NCBI GenBank assembly: GCA_021399445.1
Contig: JAJTUQ010000007.1
Coordinates: 124,001 to 188,000, forward strand
Length of the DNA stretch: 64,000 nucleotides
From: Xylogone sp. PMI_703
Taxonomy: Eukaryota; Ascomycota; Leotiomycetes
Direction: 5' to 3'
Part shown: in pieces, positions 34,164 to 46,583 of the stretch
Layout: each line of letters opens with the position of its first letter
Position numbering within the stretch: the stretch's first letter is position 1
Notes under the pieces: model-generated
Database searches by the model: none
Told to the model about the DNA's origin: nothing
Seen by the model: the letters and a program-made list of their open reading frames with translations, nothing else
Position numbers and translations under genes: made by a program

Positions 34164-37100
34164 ATATTCTCTTGTTCTGGAGAGTAATTATCAGACTCTG
34201 CAACGTTTGGAGCTTTGAACAACGTAGTAGCTTCCTGTACACGCCACACCTATAAGTTCCAGTATCCGCTCCTTATATATCGCATAATTTGCATACTGAA
34301 GTTTTATACCTTTCATGCAATATATCACTGCTACTCAAGCGTCATGAATCACACAATACGGGTCTACATGAACCCCCCTGACAAATGGATGCGGTTGAGG
34401 AGATCTAGAGATCGTGCAACGAATTATACTGTACTTCTCTTATGTTCTGCGAGTGGAGACAAAGGGAGAGAAAGTGTAATGAGAGGATGGCTGTGATGAG
34501 ATATCAGAGAGCACTAATTGGCCATGACCAGTTAATGCTAGCTCTATATGCATTTGCCTATATTTTCAAGAATGCTTTGCAAGATGAGTGTCATAATGCA
34601 TCTCAGAACACGCTCTCTGAAATGGAGGATGGAACGACTAAGGCTCTATCAAACATCCTTGCAAAATCGAAAGAAAGGATTGTCCGGGTATCTTGTAGCA
34701 CAGAGTGAAGGAAGGTCATGTGATGGGTAGAATAACTTACTATAGTTGACAATTAATAACTGAGTTCGAGAATACAATAGGATATACTTAACAACTAAGA
34801 TTCAAGATACCATAAAAATTGATCTCCGAGCTCCTCCGATGGCTCCTTAAAACCCCCACAGGCTTGACTGATACATCAGAACATCAGTGACACATTTACT
34901 ATACTTTGGGTGGATTACATACCTTTCCTGAAAGACCGTTTATCATCAAACTCTTTCAATTCCTCGGAAGGGGTACCAATAGTTTTCATTTCTTGTACAA
35001 AGACTTTTTCTTGCTTCACCGCTCAATAGTTGAAAGTCTTCTGGTGGATAGGAAATTTCTTTACTAGGTAATTCTCTCTCGTTCGAGAACATGAGTCCAG
35101 AGCCTAGAACTTGAGGCTTATTTAGGATCTGCTGATGTGAGTGAGTGACAGACATGATTTGGAGGCAATTGATGAAGCTTTTATTTTCTTAGCTAAAAAT
35201 TATAGAAAGCAAGTTAAACAAAATTGAGAACTTTTGTTACAAGGAAGAAGAAGCTCTGAGCGTTATACATCTTACCAATTTGCCTGCTCACCACTCAATA
35301 GTCTTCACCAATTTTAATTCTCCGATACTATGAACAAAAGGCCCGAACGGAAGAGGCCCGAGAACTCATCACACACACTTCACCCATATCGGCCATCCCT
35401 CATTGAAAAGTGAAAATACAATTGTAACAGAAAAATCTCTGAAAAAGAAGAAGAAGGAAACAACAGGTAATTATTTGTACGTTAGGGCGATGAACTGAAT
35501 GTGAGACTGACCAATAAATAACACAATGTCGAGTAAGCCTCATCCGGCACCAATCAATACACGTGTTATTACATTAATGCAAAATACGACGCGGTCTTTA
35601 CTGTAGCATGAGGCTTCGAGCGAACGGTACCTCGTAAAAATCGCGAGGAGGTTGACTTCTGTGGTCGTCCACACTGGAGCCTAATTCAACGTGTTCAAGC
35701 CAGCCAAAGCTAAATTACGACGACAATCTCCTCAGGGTGAGAAGCGTCATCGCTAGTGCGAGTTACTTTTGTAGTCGTAAATACCTCCGCATGCTCTATT
35801 ACCCTGCGACTTGTAGAAGCGTATTAAGCAGCTCCTTATATCACACCCCAATTGTAGCCATCTTTCCACCCCTACCATTTATAAAGGTCTGAGAATGCAA
35901 ATCTTTTGTGATGAATCGGTACTGTTTGAGTAACCACTATTATCAATCTCATAGCCTACACGTAGTATTTCAGAAATTTCACGGAGCTGTGACAATGGAG
36001 TGAGATTTGCTATTGCTAAAGGCAGGCAAGTCACATGTTCACCAAGTTCCTGGGACATCTAGGTGCGTCTGAACGATTATCCTGGGATTATTTAACTTGC
36101 TTGACAAATACTTAGTAATGAATAGGGGTTCATTGGGAGATTCTAGATGGTGAGACACATAGAGTAGAGAATACATATCATATTATAGAACTTTCGGTGA
36201 AAATCCTCCCAATAAAGAACTCCTGATCACTTGCTAGGATCTAATTATGGATCAGCGAGGCGGAACTGAGATGGCTACTCTGTATGCCGGAGGGAATATT
36301 CCGAAAATGCCAAACTTGGGCTGAGCATTATGAAACCGGCTATGGTCTAGACTTCTTTCTTATCCCCAGTTGGCTTAAGCCCCCGAGCTAAGTTGTCCCG
36401 CTGATCAAATGTTGCAAATCAGTTCTTATGTGAGAGTCGTTTAAATGCGGGTTCTAGTTGAATGGGGGCAGAATTAGGGGCCGCAAGGTGTGAGGCTCAA
36501 ATGTGAAGCCTTGTAAGTAGTCATATATAAGTAGTTGGTAATCTGAAGCGCCACTGATTATATTCATAAGACCTGGGGTAATTACGCGCTTCGATTGCAA
36601 ACAATGCTTGGGATTGAAATTCATCCAAGCTCTTTTACTACAACTAATTAGAGAATCTCTTGATAACTGCGTGAGAAAAGGCGCACCGAGGAAGCTGAAA
36701 TTCACCGACTTCGAACCAGCTAGGGCCCCACAATGGAATGGTGTTGGATTCTAAAATCCAGCCCATACTCTATATAGTAAGTCTACTTGAAACAAGGATT
36801 CCTATTTCTAATTTTGCACTGTAAGTTCGCTCTCCCAGTATTGATTTAGAGCTTACAAAATGTTGTACTAGCGGCTGAGAGTAGGTGAGATTAATCCTGG
36901 ATGGCTCAAAGGTCGGCAAATTTGAGATTCTGACGGCCTATACGACTCCGACAGAACCATACCGTATTTGGAGATCTTGTAGCATTTGTTGATAGAATGG
37001 GTCGATCATGTATGAAGTTAAGTCTTGCCAAAGAAACCCTATCTAGCAGATCCAGCCCTTAATATGATTCGAGAGCCAGAATGGGGTTCTTACACCCTGG

Positions 37101-37523
37101 CAACCCCGTAAGCTTCCTGGTCCGGACCAAATCTCAGATGGCCATGTCACGCTGTTCTCAGCTGGGCTTGCTACAATTAGATTGAAATCCCTTCCCTGCG
37201 CTAGGGAATATGAAATGCTCAATGACCCCGGTACTGGAACAATGCGCTCGCGATTATACAATCCTATCCGACTGGAACATCAGCTCTACTCAGCCGTTGG
37301 ACACATGCCATACGAGACTAAAGCTATATTAGTAATTTCTATAGCTTTTAGGTATCACATTGCAAAATTCAAAACCTCGTAAATTCTCTGTGTACCTTTT
37401 TGTCCCGTTTCCTGGTGTTATTATCTCTATTTTCCAGAAAATTTTCAGTATATAACTTTAAACGTGCAACTAGAAAAGGAGCTACAAACGCAAACACTTT
37501 CTTTCAGACAACAGACTAAAACA
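34164..37523. other. Gene-poor stretch, 3.4 kb
   Basis: Only short frames without motifs on either strand (for example 34215-34730 plus, 34946-35155 minus, 36454-36705 minus). Some may be relics. The composition is AT-rich and no repeat ends were seen. The final ~60 bp are the leader of the glycosyltransferase gene. Confidence 0.4.
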
Positions 37524-38733
37524 ATGCGTCCCTTAAGGACTAAGGCCCCGTTCATCCTCACTTCATTCATACTCATATTTCTCTACTGCAGGTCAATCCT
37601 AAAGCTTGTAGTCGCTCTCTTCTCCCTACAATTAACGTGGCACATAGGTGCGTCTAAGTTTTACATCTCACAGGAAAGAGACAACTTCGATGTTACCTTT
37701 GCCAATTACTCGATAACACAGGATACTGCAATTCCAGATTACCCAGATGTTGTCCCTCCCATCCTTCATCAAATTGCTTTGGGCCAAAATGCTGAGGACA
37801 GCACATGGCTAGAGGCACGAAATGCATGTTTAGATCTTCACCCTGAGTGGGAAGTGCATATGTGGACGGACGAAAACTCGGGCAAATTTGTTGAAGAGAA
37901 GTATCCTCACTTGAAAAAGATGTGGGATGAGTACAAATATCCGATTCAGAGGGTGGATTCTCTGAGATACATGGTGTTATACGAATATGGAGGTTAGATC
38001 ACTTCTAGCGCGGTCTATATGTGTAGATTATTGACTCCAGTGGACAGGTGCGGTGCTTGATATGGATCTGCATTGTAGACGATCGCTTGGACCGCTGAGG
38101 AGATTTGGATTCACAGCTCCAGCAGCTCACCCAGTTGGTTTCTCAAACGGGATGATGATGGCTGGTAAACGGCACCCCTTTATTGAACAACTGGTGTCAA
38201 ATCTTCCCATTTACGACCGGAACTGGCTTTGGTTGCCATACCCAACCGTCATGTTCAGTACTGGCTGCCATTATGCATCGTACGTGAACACTAGCACTTT
38301 TATACGTCTTATGGCTGACCTGAGAATAAATAGAACAATTCACTCGCTCCAAAAGGACAGAGAAGGCCTACGTATTCTTTCCGGAACAGAAGAGAATCCC
38401 AATTTGAATCGGTTGAACGGCGATGTCATCACACCATTATTCCATCACCTTGGAGCCTCATCATGGCATTCGTTTGATGCCTCCTTCATTGTCAAAGTTG
38501 GAAAATTAGGAAGTGCCCTCACACTTTCATATATAGCGTTAGCTCTTTTGGTCGCTAGTTTTCTAGTAGTCAGTTACCGTGAGATCTTACACATGAAGCT
38601 TCTTAGAAGTAGAAGCCGGAGCTCTTCTTCTCGGGCACGATCTCGATCTCGATCTCGAGTTTGTTCTGCTAAGATTAGGACTCGTTCTCGGGGTCGGTCT
38701 TGCTGTACGGTGAGCAAGCATTTGTCGGAATAA
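37524..38733 (+). CDS. GT32 family glycosyltransferase with RS-rich tail
   Basis: Golgi-type glycosyltransferase with the DXD sugar-binding motif, of the MIPC synthase/OCH1-like GT32 family. Exons 37524-37992 and 38048-38733 (55-bp intron) give 384 residues. An N-terminal hydrophobic anchor (about 8-38) is followed by VVPPILHQIALG (about 76-87), WTDENSGKFV, RVDSLRYMVLYEYGG (about 143-157) and LDMDLHC with the DXD Asp-161/Asp-163. The region FSNGMMMAGKRHPF matches later conserved positions, and HHLGASSWHS precedes a second membrane helix (about 315-340). The C-terminus is an RSRSRSSSSRARSRSRSR-type tail. The start is the ATG before RPLRTK; an upstream in-frame codon is not ATG. The MIPC-type role (mannose transfer to inositol phosphorylceramide) is suggested by the two-helix layout and is not proven. 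Confidence 0.87.
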
Positions 38734-39437
38734 ATATATAAAAGTTACTGTTGGTATAATTTAATGTAATATATATAGGACAATAGCATATAACTAGTTA
38801 GCACATCAATTACCGTATGTACAGATAAGGCCAAAAGGAAAGGAAAGTCATCCTCCGGATTTAGTTCACCCATTCCGCCTCGCAAGCAATTCTTGGCAAG
38901 GAAAGAACAGGTGACTGCTTCGTAGTAATTATCAATAACGGTAATAGATTCATAAGAATTTAGGGATTGTAAGTCTTCGGCGACCACATACATAGTGTGT
39001 CTCTGAAGCCTGGAATAGATGACCTTTAGTCCAAGCCCAGTCTGTCACCTGAAGTAGGGGGGAGGATAGTAACTAACATTATACTGTATTCGGTTAGGCG
39101 ATATCCGGGCTCGCCTGTCGTACTCTGCTTCAGAACCACTGTTCCGATGCTTGTTCCGAAGTTATGCATAAGTGACATAGGGCCAATGCAGGTGTGGCAA
39201 AGCCTGCATTCTGAGTCAGCACTAGTCTAGCTGTATAAAGCTAGGCTGGAAGGCTCCACATCCCACAAGTGGTAATTTGTTTTAACTTTAACAAGTGGCT
39301 TTAGAGTGGCTTTAGCGTGGCTTTAGCGCTTATCCTGAGAACCCCATCCGCAGGGCTCCGAATTCGGTGGTTTGAAGCTAGCTGGGACCCGGGGGCTCTC
39401 CACTAGGAAGAGTAAGCAAACCTTCTTCTTGTATCAC
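38734..39437. other. Spacer with short 11-bp tandem repeat
   Basis: No gene. At 39295-39327 three copies of GTGGCTTTAG(A/C) stand head to tail. An 82-residue minus-strand frame at 38745 has no motif. Confidence 0.4.
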
Positions 39438-39544
39438 ATGGATTAGTCCACGCTTCTCCGTCTGTGTACACCCCTCTCTTCGCCAGTCAGAACGTAAGCA
39501 TCCGTCTTGAAGCGGACACATAAGAAAGGCGTGGATTAATCCAT
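39438..39544. repeat. 107-bp imperfect inverted repeat
   Basis: The left arm ATGGATTAGTCCACGC and the right arm GCGTGGATTAATCCAT are complementary, with further paired bases inward (TTCT/AGAAA). Both ends are intact and symmetric, so this could be a very small foldback element. No clear target duplication was seen. Confidence 0.55.
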
Positions 39545-40913
39545 CCCCTACGAAAAGTAAAAAATTCCAGGTAGCATTGTCGACTGACAGCTATACCGTA
39601 TACAGGACCAATCAACAATGAATTCCGGCCGGGCTTAAACCCCATGAATTCGAGACTTTACCTTACTCGACTAGAGCAGCTCCTGTTAGGTACTGCCATG
39701 GTACGGAGGTACCCGCTAACCAATCACTCTGTCAGGATATGCATATCAGGTGGGTTCGGCAAAAGTTGCTGGGAATGTTAAAGCTCAGACCATGGAGACT
39801 GGAAAATTGACGTGACGAAGTATGCTGCTTCGTATACCAAGTACTCACCAGGTGGAAGACAGCGTTTGGTGAGAGCTTCAAGCAAAGACTCCGATAAGAG
39901 TAATCTTCTGGCGCTCTTCCGATCTCCCAGTTGTTGATGATTACTTTACATTAAGATGAACTTTGCTGAGGCCTTGTAACAGACTGCACCGGTGGTCTGT
40001 TCGACTTTGTACGATAGGTATAACTGTTGTAAAGGCGCGTTCTTTGATACCTTACGTACTACGGAAGCATTCTGCCGTATTACGGACCTAGCTGATGTTG
40101 CGAAGGTGGCTGCGCTCAACCCATATCTACATTTCTCAAGGCTACCTTGGTTCGCAAGACCAAGTGAAATGGCCAACAATTCCGTGGCGTTGGTCTTTTA
40201 TCAGCAACGGTGCAGACCCAACGTAAGGTCTTACGCGTCTATTTTCTCAAAATTACTTTCTTGTTGCATTTACCGTACCTTAGGATGGCTACCTATTCAC
40301 CGTATTCGCTTTCGTGGCTCGTTTCCATTTGCACAGCCTTGAAATATAGAGTCCACCATTGAAGCAATTGAAGAAAGAGATAAGCGTCGATTATGACCAA
40401 GTATCTATGACTCCCCCCGGCGCTACTTGCTAAGAAGACTGCAGCCTTGGCTATTCCCATCCTTTCCATGCCAAGTGACTGGCTTGGAACAAGAGAGGGA
40501 AAGGGGGGTCAAGAGATGAACGGTCACTCGTAAGTGGATTATGTTGCTCGATAGCTTGTGCTTGAGCGTATCAGTTCAGTCAGCCTTACCGAACATATTT
40601 CGTACGGGTCTTCAAGTTACTACCAACTGCGTTGTTAACACGTCAAATCAAATCATGACTCTGTATCGCCTCGGATCTTACGAATTTGTGTGGAGATCTC
40701 GACCATATCATCGGCATTCCGTGGTGATACTGGTCAGGGAGTAGTGCTACATGCTTACTGTTGGACCCTAAGGCACAAAATTGTCAACGTACGCAGCCTG
40801 TAAAGCCTCGAGGACTGGAGTGCCGAAAACTACCGGATCCGCACATAAAATTCTGGACAATTTCAAAATAGTTAACAGAAGTGAGTTGTATTGAAGCCGA
40901 CACATTGCGTCAA
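39545..40913. other. Gene-poor stretch with adapter-like 14-mer
   Basis: No convincing gene; short frames at 39946-40342 and 40541-40744 lack motifs. CGCTCTTCCGATCT at 39912-39925 is identical to the 3' end of a common Illumina adapter (see findings). Confidence 0.35.
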
Positions 40914-42003
40914 CTACTTTATCAGTTCAATCTTACGTAGATCATTGAACCAGACCTGTCGGCTTAATATCATATACAAGTGCCGGTCCCACGAGTACTG
41001 GCTGTCATGAGAAGCAAAAGCTTGTCTTGTCTTCATGTAAGAGTGCCAGGTATTCGCTATTAGGGCTTTATCACCGTAACTTTCGTGGACTGAGGTCGCT
41101 GAAGAAAACAACGCACATAAAATCCTCCATGAGAATGGCAAGGAGGTTAACGGGAGGTCCAAAAGAAAGGTATATTTGCGAGAGAGGGAAGCGCTTTGAA
41201 GTACATAGATTGCCGGAGCGTTAGGATCATTTGAGCCATAGGTGCTACATGTGAGTGTTAAAGCGAGTTATTGAAATGACGCAGAGGCCCTAAAGCGACG
41301 TACCTGATTGCCTTACTTACGGCTCTATGGTTGAGATGACCTGAAATCCCACCTTGATCGAAAGTGATGATCTATCAAGTATAGTAAGCGTCGAGGAACG
41401 CTGTCGGGAGAAGATTCGAAATTGCTCCCGAATATCCTCAAAACTTACAGCGTCAACTTGCCATCTCTCCACATATTCCTTCACCGCAGCAATGATTGTC
41501 TTCTGGTCCCACCATACCTTGGGATTATCCTGCAAATCTTCCTGGTCCAGTGCAATACATCTTTTAGACTCAATTCTCAAAGCTGCACAGGAGTCCTTCA
41601 GCTCCTTTTTCCTCGTCTCCCCAGCTCCGTAATTGTTTCCTGTCAACTGTGAGAATAGATATTGTAAGCATGGGGTGTACTGACCTGTTGACATAACCAA
41701 GAGACTTCCGACCGTCTCTGGATTTCCATCGAGAACACCCAAGATACTAGGAGCGAAGAACAAACACTCATCATCGGGATGTGCTGTAACAATCAACAGA
41801 TTCTTCGCGCGTCTAAGAACCGGTGGGAGGAGTCGTGCATCCTTGGCTACTAAATATGCAAGGAAGATCTGCAAAAGAATAGAATATACTGAAAAGAATA
41901 TGAAAAAACGCACAAAGAATCGACGCAGACGCTTGTTCCTGCGAATGCAAGATAAGAGCAAAGGACGGGTGCGGAAGTCAGAAGACTTCCTGTATCTTAG
42001 CAT
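40914..42003 (-). CDS. PIG-L family GlcNAc-PI de-N-acetylase (GPI12-like)
   Basis: Removes the acetyl group from GlcNAc-phosphatidylinositol, the second step of GPI-anchor synthesis, on the ER membrane. Exons 42003-41449, 41371-41304 and 41244-40914 (introns 77 and 59 bp) sum to 954 nt, 317 residues, in phase. An N-terminal helix (about 29-52) precedes the metal/active-site box TAHPDDECLFF (about 73-83). Then GNNYGAGETRKKEL and LQDNPKVWW; the short second exon holds IITFDQGGISGHLNH, the second metal-ligand motif (GHxNH). The C-terminal HDSQYSWDRHLYMILSR matches the family end. Without the introns the frame would falsely lack the GHxNH motif. The upstream in-frame codon at 42027 is TTG, so ATG at 42003 is chosen. 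Confidence 0.88.
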
Positions 42004-42872
42004 AGTTTTGATGAGAAGTAATGCCAAATTACAAGCAATTTCTATCTCACAAAAATGGGTGTGTCTTTTCTGTGCTCATAACAGTGTTTGTGTAAGGCAG
42101 TCACCGACCCGCTTCCTTCGCTTTGCCTCCGAGGAAGCCACCGAGTACAAGCTTCCAGAGCTACAGAGTATGTGACACCCGTGCAACATACCTACGACGA
42201 ACTGCTGAGCAAACTGTACCTCTTTTGCTACAGCGTCAGCTGCCCCCCTGGCCGAGATTGCCACATCGCCCGCCACACTTGCCCCTACCATATTCCATTA
42301 CCCTACTCTCGTTCGTTTACTAACGAGCTGATTACTCCTATGATCTGTTAAATACTATTCTTAGCTGGCCCAGCTAATAATAGAGGCTTTTGCTGGTCTT
42401 TCTTTACTCTTGCCCGCACCAAGATGTTTCAACCACAGGTTACGCAGAATCCCAAATACTAGAAAGTGAGCTAAGGGTCAGCTAAACTTCATGGAGCCAG
42501 CTTACTGAACGGTCTTCCCTTTATGGGTGTAATGCTCACACTGCAAATAAGTTGCCAGTAGAATGTTGCTCTTAGCTCAGCTTTCAAATATTTGAGATTC
42601 TACGGTATTATGCTGTTTTATTTAGGCTCCAGATTTTGATTATTATGTTTTATCTAAAGGGGTTAAAATGCCATAACCCCTGCAAAAATTCTGGCTTCAA
42701 ATCTAGTGCAGCTGAAATATTCAGGGGGCAGGATAGCCATTACGGACTGGGCACATTCGCAAGACAAATATGAGGTGATTCAAGGATTGAGCTCCGGAAA
42801 ACATTTTGGTGCGGGCAGACGCAAAGAAATACACTAAAGTCAACCCTTATACAAGCCATCGGTTCTCCCAAC
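42004..42872. promoter_or_regulatory. Divergent region, no gene
   Basis: Separates the starts of the de-N-acetylase and the nucleotide-sugar transporter. Frames at 42088-42351 lack motifs. Confidence 0.35.
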
Positions 42873-44143
42873 ATGTTTCTGCCAACCGGGGTTCCAGCAA
42901 AATACTTGGTGTTTATTCTGGTAACTTATCGAAACGCTTCTGATATTACGCAGCACGAAGCTAACCCGATTGACCTTCTCCTAGCTCGTTGTCCAGAATT
43001 CAGCACTCACACTGGTAAGAGGTGATCTCTTTGACCTTCTCACGCAAAATATTGCTGTGCTAATCCCTCCAGACGTTGCACTACACGCGTGTGATATCAG
43101 TCACTAGTCAAACTCGCTATCTCACTTCAACGGTAGTCCTCCTTGTTGAACTGGTCAAGCTAGTGGTCAGCCTAGGATTCACATTCCACGAGCAATACCA
43201 ATCAACTCCTTCGCTCTCATTTATCACCCGCTTGAAAACCGTTGTAAAACTCATCTTCACTGGCGACAGCTACAAGCTCTCTATTCCCGCCATCCTCTAC
43301 ACTCTCCAGAACTATTTAATATATGCCTCAATCAGCAACCTCTCCGCAACCACCTTTCAGGTGACCTATCAGTTAAAAATCCTCACCACAGTTCTCTTCA
43401 GTGTCATGCTACTGAGGAAACGACTTTCGTCTACAAGCTGGTTCTCGTTGGTTCTTTTGACGGTTGGAATTGCCGTTGTCCAGATTCCACAATCGTCACA
43501 GTTGAGCTTTGTTCGAGGGAATCATGATGACGATTACGGAACGAAGATTGCGGGACAAACTATTAGTGCAGCGTCCGCTGGGATGAAAAACCACATGAAT
43601 ACTTCACGCGGTTTAGCAGCTGTTTTTGGCGCCTCAATTATTTCTGGATTCACGGGCGTTTACTTCGAGCAAGTCATCAAGGAAACCTTAACCTCAGTCT
43701 CAATCTGGACTCGGAATGCTCAGCTCTCTTTTTACTCCCTAGTTTCCTCTTTTCTCATCGGTATTATTTACAAGGATGGCGGTGAGATTTACCGCAACGG
43801 GTTTTTCGCGGGATATACTGGGTTAGTGTGGATAACCATTGTGCTTCAATCCTTGGGCGGGCTGACCGTGGCAATATGTATCATGGAGCTGGATAATGTG
43901 GTGAAAAATTTTGCTGTGAGCATCAGTATTGTTGTGAACTTCCTAGTAGATGTGCTCATTTTCAAGTCTCCAGTTACTTTTAACGTGAGTACTGATGTTT
44001 TTAAGGAGATTAGAGTTACTGACATAGTTTATCAGTGTGTGTGTGGTATATCCATCGTACTTTTGGCTACGTACTTATACAGTAGGGCATACAAAGCCAA
44101 TATTAACTTAAAAGCCAAATATCATTCCGTGCAGCCACGTTGA
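42873..44143 (+). CDS. Nucleotide-sugar transporter (SLC35A type)
   Basis: Golgi antiporter of the UDP-galactose/UDP-GlcNAc/CMP-sialate transporter family. Exons 42873-42920, 42985-43014 and 43073-44143 sum to 1149 nt, 382 residues. The two small 5' exons encode the typical opening: AKYLVFIL, then LVVQNSALTL, then HYTRV. Seen: YLTSTVVLLVELVKL, PAILYTLQNYLIYASISNLS (about 100-120), TFQVTYQLKILTTVLFSVMLLRKRL, the central GFTGVYFEQVIK, QSLGGLTVAICIMELDNVVKNFA and SIVVNFLVDVLIF. Ten or so membrane segments are evident. The exact sugar (UDP-Gal, UDP-GlcNAc or other) cannot be assigned. A central acidic/His-rich loop of about 25 residues is specific to this protein. Confidence 0.9.
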
Positions 44144-44875
44144 GATCAGGATAATTATTACTAGGACCTACCGCCCCTCCGACACAAATGTCTAAGCTTC
44201 TATGAACTTTCCTCAACAGAGACACCAATGTACATAACCAGCTGTCATATCTGCTTGTGTTACAGGCCCACACCTGCCACCTGGCATTGATGTCGGTGCT
44301 GTTTGCAAAGTAACCTCACCATCCTATTCTATTCAAACAAAGTTACTCTTTTCAGGGCAGTTCACTTTCCGTGTTTTGTGGGAAAACTTATATTGGCATA
44401 ACGCCTTACTATTCTGGGAGCCGCCGAAAGCTTGTTGAAGTTCGAGAGTGATTTATAGTAAAGGGGCCCATGATATCTCCTAAAAGTGTTCATGGGGGAA
44501 CTTGTATGAGGCAATCACTGGACGCTGCCTTCCGCCTGATAAGAGCATACAAAGCAGTGCTTGGTTGTAACAATAAACAATTTCACATCTTAGCTGAACG
44601 TGTTTTATCCAATCATTTAATAGAATTAGTGGTTTCGAACTTGTTAGGGTTCGAATTACGAAGTATTAATCCTGCAGCCAAGTACACGCCACAGATGATT
44701 TACCAGGGCTAGGTGTTCACAGTACACCGACGGAGCAGTGTAGAGTCTTCTGGCCTAGCCTCATACAGCTACGTCGAGAGACTAGTTCTGACTCAGAATG
44801 CTTCTAATCAGTCTCCAGGTTCTTTCTGCTGTGACGGTTAATTTACCATGCCACTCTTCCCGGTCGTTAATTTAC
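44144..44875. other. Intergenic, no gene seen
   Basis: An 80-residue frame at 44470-44712 carries no motif; it may be chance. Confidence 0.35.
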
Positions 44876-44968
44876 GGCCTGTTCGGATTCAGCTTGAGCT
44901 CCTTTCCTCCAGCTTTTGAGCTGTTTTTCTTCCAGAGAAAGGAGCCCAACAGCTGAGCCAGAACAGGC
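44876..44968. mobile_element. Small inverted-repeat element
   Basis: About 93 bp. The left end GGCCTGTTCGGATTCAGCT and the right end AGCTGAGCCAGAACAGGC are near-complements, with inner GAGCTCCTTTC/GAAAGGAGC also paired, so the whole element can fold back. GGCCTGTTC-type ends resemble hAT-derived miniature elements. No target duplication could be fixed. Confidence 0.5.
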
Positions 44969-45055
44969 AGGCCCCAAATTAAGTCAGCATCTAACGCTTA
45001 TAGTTTCTTACAGTACCTCGCTGTAGGAGCAGATGATTCTTTGACGATTCTGAAA

Positions 45056-46583
45056 ATGATGTTATGGTGGCGTTGGCGGCGCGTGGCAGTATTATCATGT
45101 GCTATTGCAATAATTCTCTGCGTTTTCTCCAACTTAAACGTACCTATAAAGGGTTCCACCAAGCTACAAGAACAATATCCATTACTTTGGAAACATGTGC
45201 ATGCTTTCAATGGTAGTGGTGGAGGTGAGTGATGGTACCAGTATCTTGAATTCGACAGTTGATATCACCACATGTGCTAGCAAACACGAAAGTCTCCTTA
45301 CTTTTAAGTTCTGTTAAATTGTGTATCTTCTTACTGACGAAAAGAATCTAGCCTGGTATACCCCCCCAGACTGGCTGTCAGAGTCTGGTCCCAAGACAAT
45401 CGTCGATACAGCTCAACTAGCCTTCCACGCAGCTAACTCATCAATTTATCGGAGGATCGCGTACTCGTCGATTCCATTGATTGTTCACCAGAAATGGAGG
45501 AACACGCATATCCATACGTGGTCAGATGCAATACGCGACTATGTCGAGAAGTGGCTCGCGTTTGCGATAGACGGGGAAATGGCTTACTTTTTGTGGGATG
45601 ATGACGGCGTCAATCAACTTTTGAATTTCTTTGATCCGGGTTTAACCAAAGAGTATTCCGCACTGGAGATGGATGCGGAGAGAGCAGATGTCTTTCGTAT
45701 CTTAGTCTCGAAATGGATCGGTGGCATTGTAAGTGATATTACTGATGCCGGAGAAAAATCCCTTTTGCAATACATCAATAGAAACTCTTATACTCGCGAA
45801 AAGATAAGTCACAACTGACCCTCCATGCGTCATAGTACAGTGACATAGACACCGAACCCCTTCAATCTCCAGTGAATTGGATCACCGCGCGTGATATCGC
45901 GACATGGGTGGATTATGAAACAGGCGACATATACAACTCTACCGGCCCCGTCAACGCCGTCATTGGCATTGAGGCGGATTGTCCACCAGAGAGTGATTCA
46001 TATTGGCGCATGGGGTACGCATATCCTATTCAGTTGACCCAGTGGACGTTTGCCTTCGCGCCGGACCATCCTATTCTCTCGCGATTTATGGACAATTTTT
46101 CAGCCCAGTTATCGAACATTGCAGGTCATTTCGGCGGAACATTAAATTCACAATCTGCGCGAAATGCAACCCGCGATCTCGACCCTCTTGTTCTTACAGG
46201 TCCTGTGGCATTTACAGTGGCAGCTAAAACCTGGCTGAGTGAGTCGGTTGGGCTTCGATGGAATGCGCTTTCGGGATTGAAGGATGGAGGTAGAGCGAAG
46301 CTTGTGGATGATGTTTTAGTCCTCCCAATAACCGGATTCAGGTATTTTCTCCTTAGCTCTTATTTCTTATGGCATCATAACGGTTCAGAGAGCTCATGTA
46401 ACCCATAGTCCAGGTCGAGGTGCTTATGGAAATATGGGTTCTAAGCCCATCACAGACCCAGATGCACGACTGCTTCATCATGGGTTAGGATCTTGGAAAA
46501 GCTTTGATTTACGGGTCGAGTATGGAAAGTTTTGTCGTACTGTTTTTGGTTTGTGTAAGAATTGGTCAAAAGTCCCGAGTTAA
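45056..46583 (+). CDS. GT32 family glycosyltransferase (OCH1-like)
   Basis: Type II Golgi glycosyltransferase. Exons 45056-45224, 45352-45728, 45836-46341 and 46409-46583 sum to 1227 nt, 408 residues, in phase. A membrane anchor (about 8-26) is followed by a luminal stem. Then IPLIVHQKW, AYFLWDDDGVNQLL, MDAERADVFRILVSKWIGGIYSDIDTEPL with the DXD Asp-185/Asp-187, the GIEADCP segment, YPIQLTQWTFAFAPDHP, VLTGPVAFT and a late HHGLGSWKS. These blocks follow OCH1/HOC1-type alpha-1,6-mannosyltransferases. The frame is intact. The neighbours are the nucleotide-sugar transporter and the PAP2 protein. The sugar transferred is not known; mannose is the family default. Confidence 0.88.

Noticed and set aside
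34164..37523. Several ORFs of 60-93 residues as genes
   Set aside because: None has a motif, signal peptide or splice-linked partner; the number is what chance predicts for AT-rich DNA of this length.
38590..38710. SR-protein splicing factor domain
   Set aside because: The RS-rich stretch belongs to the C-terminal tail of a GT32 membrane enzyme; no RRM is present.
41317..41448. PIG-L gene as C-terminally truncated
   Set aside because: The unspliced frame lacks the GHxNH motif, but a phased intron followed by a 68-bp exon supplies it, so the gene is intact.
41354..41652. Plus-strand ORFs opposite the PIG-L gene
   Set aside because: Antisense shadows of exon 1; the minus strand has the family motifs and phased introns.
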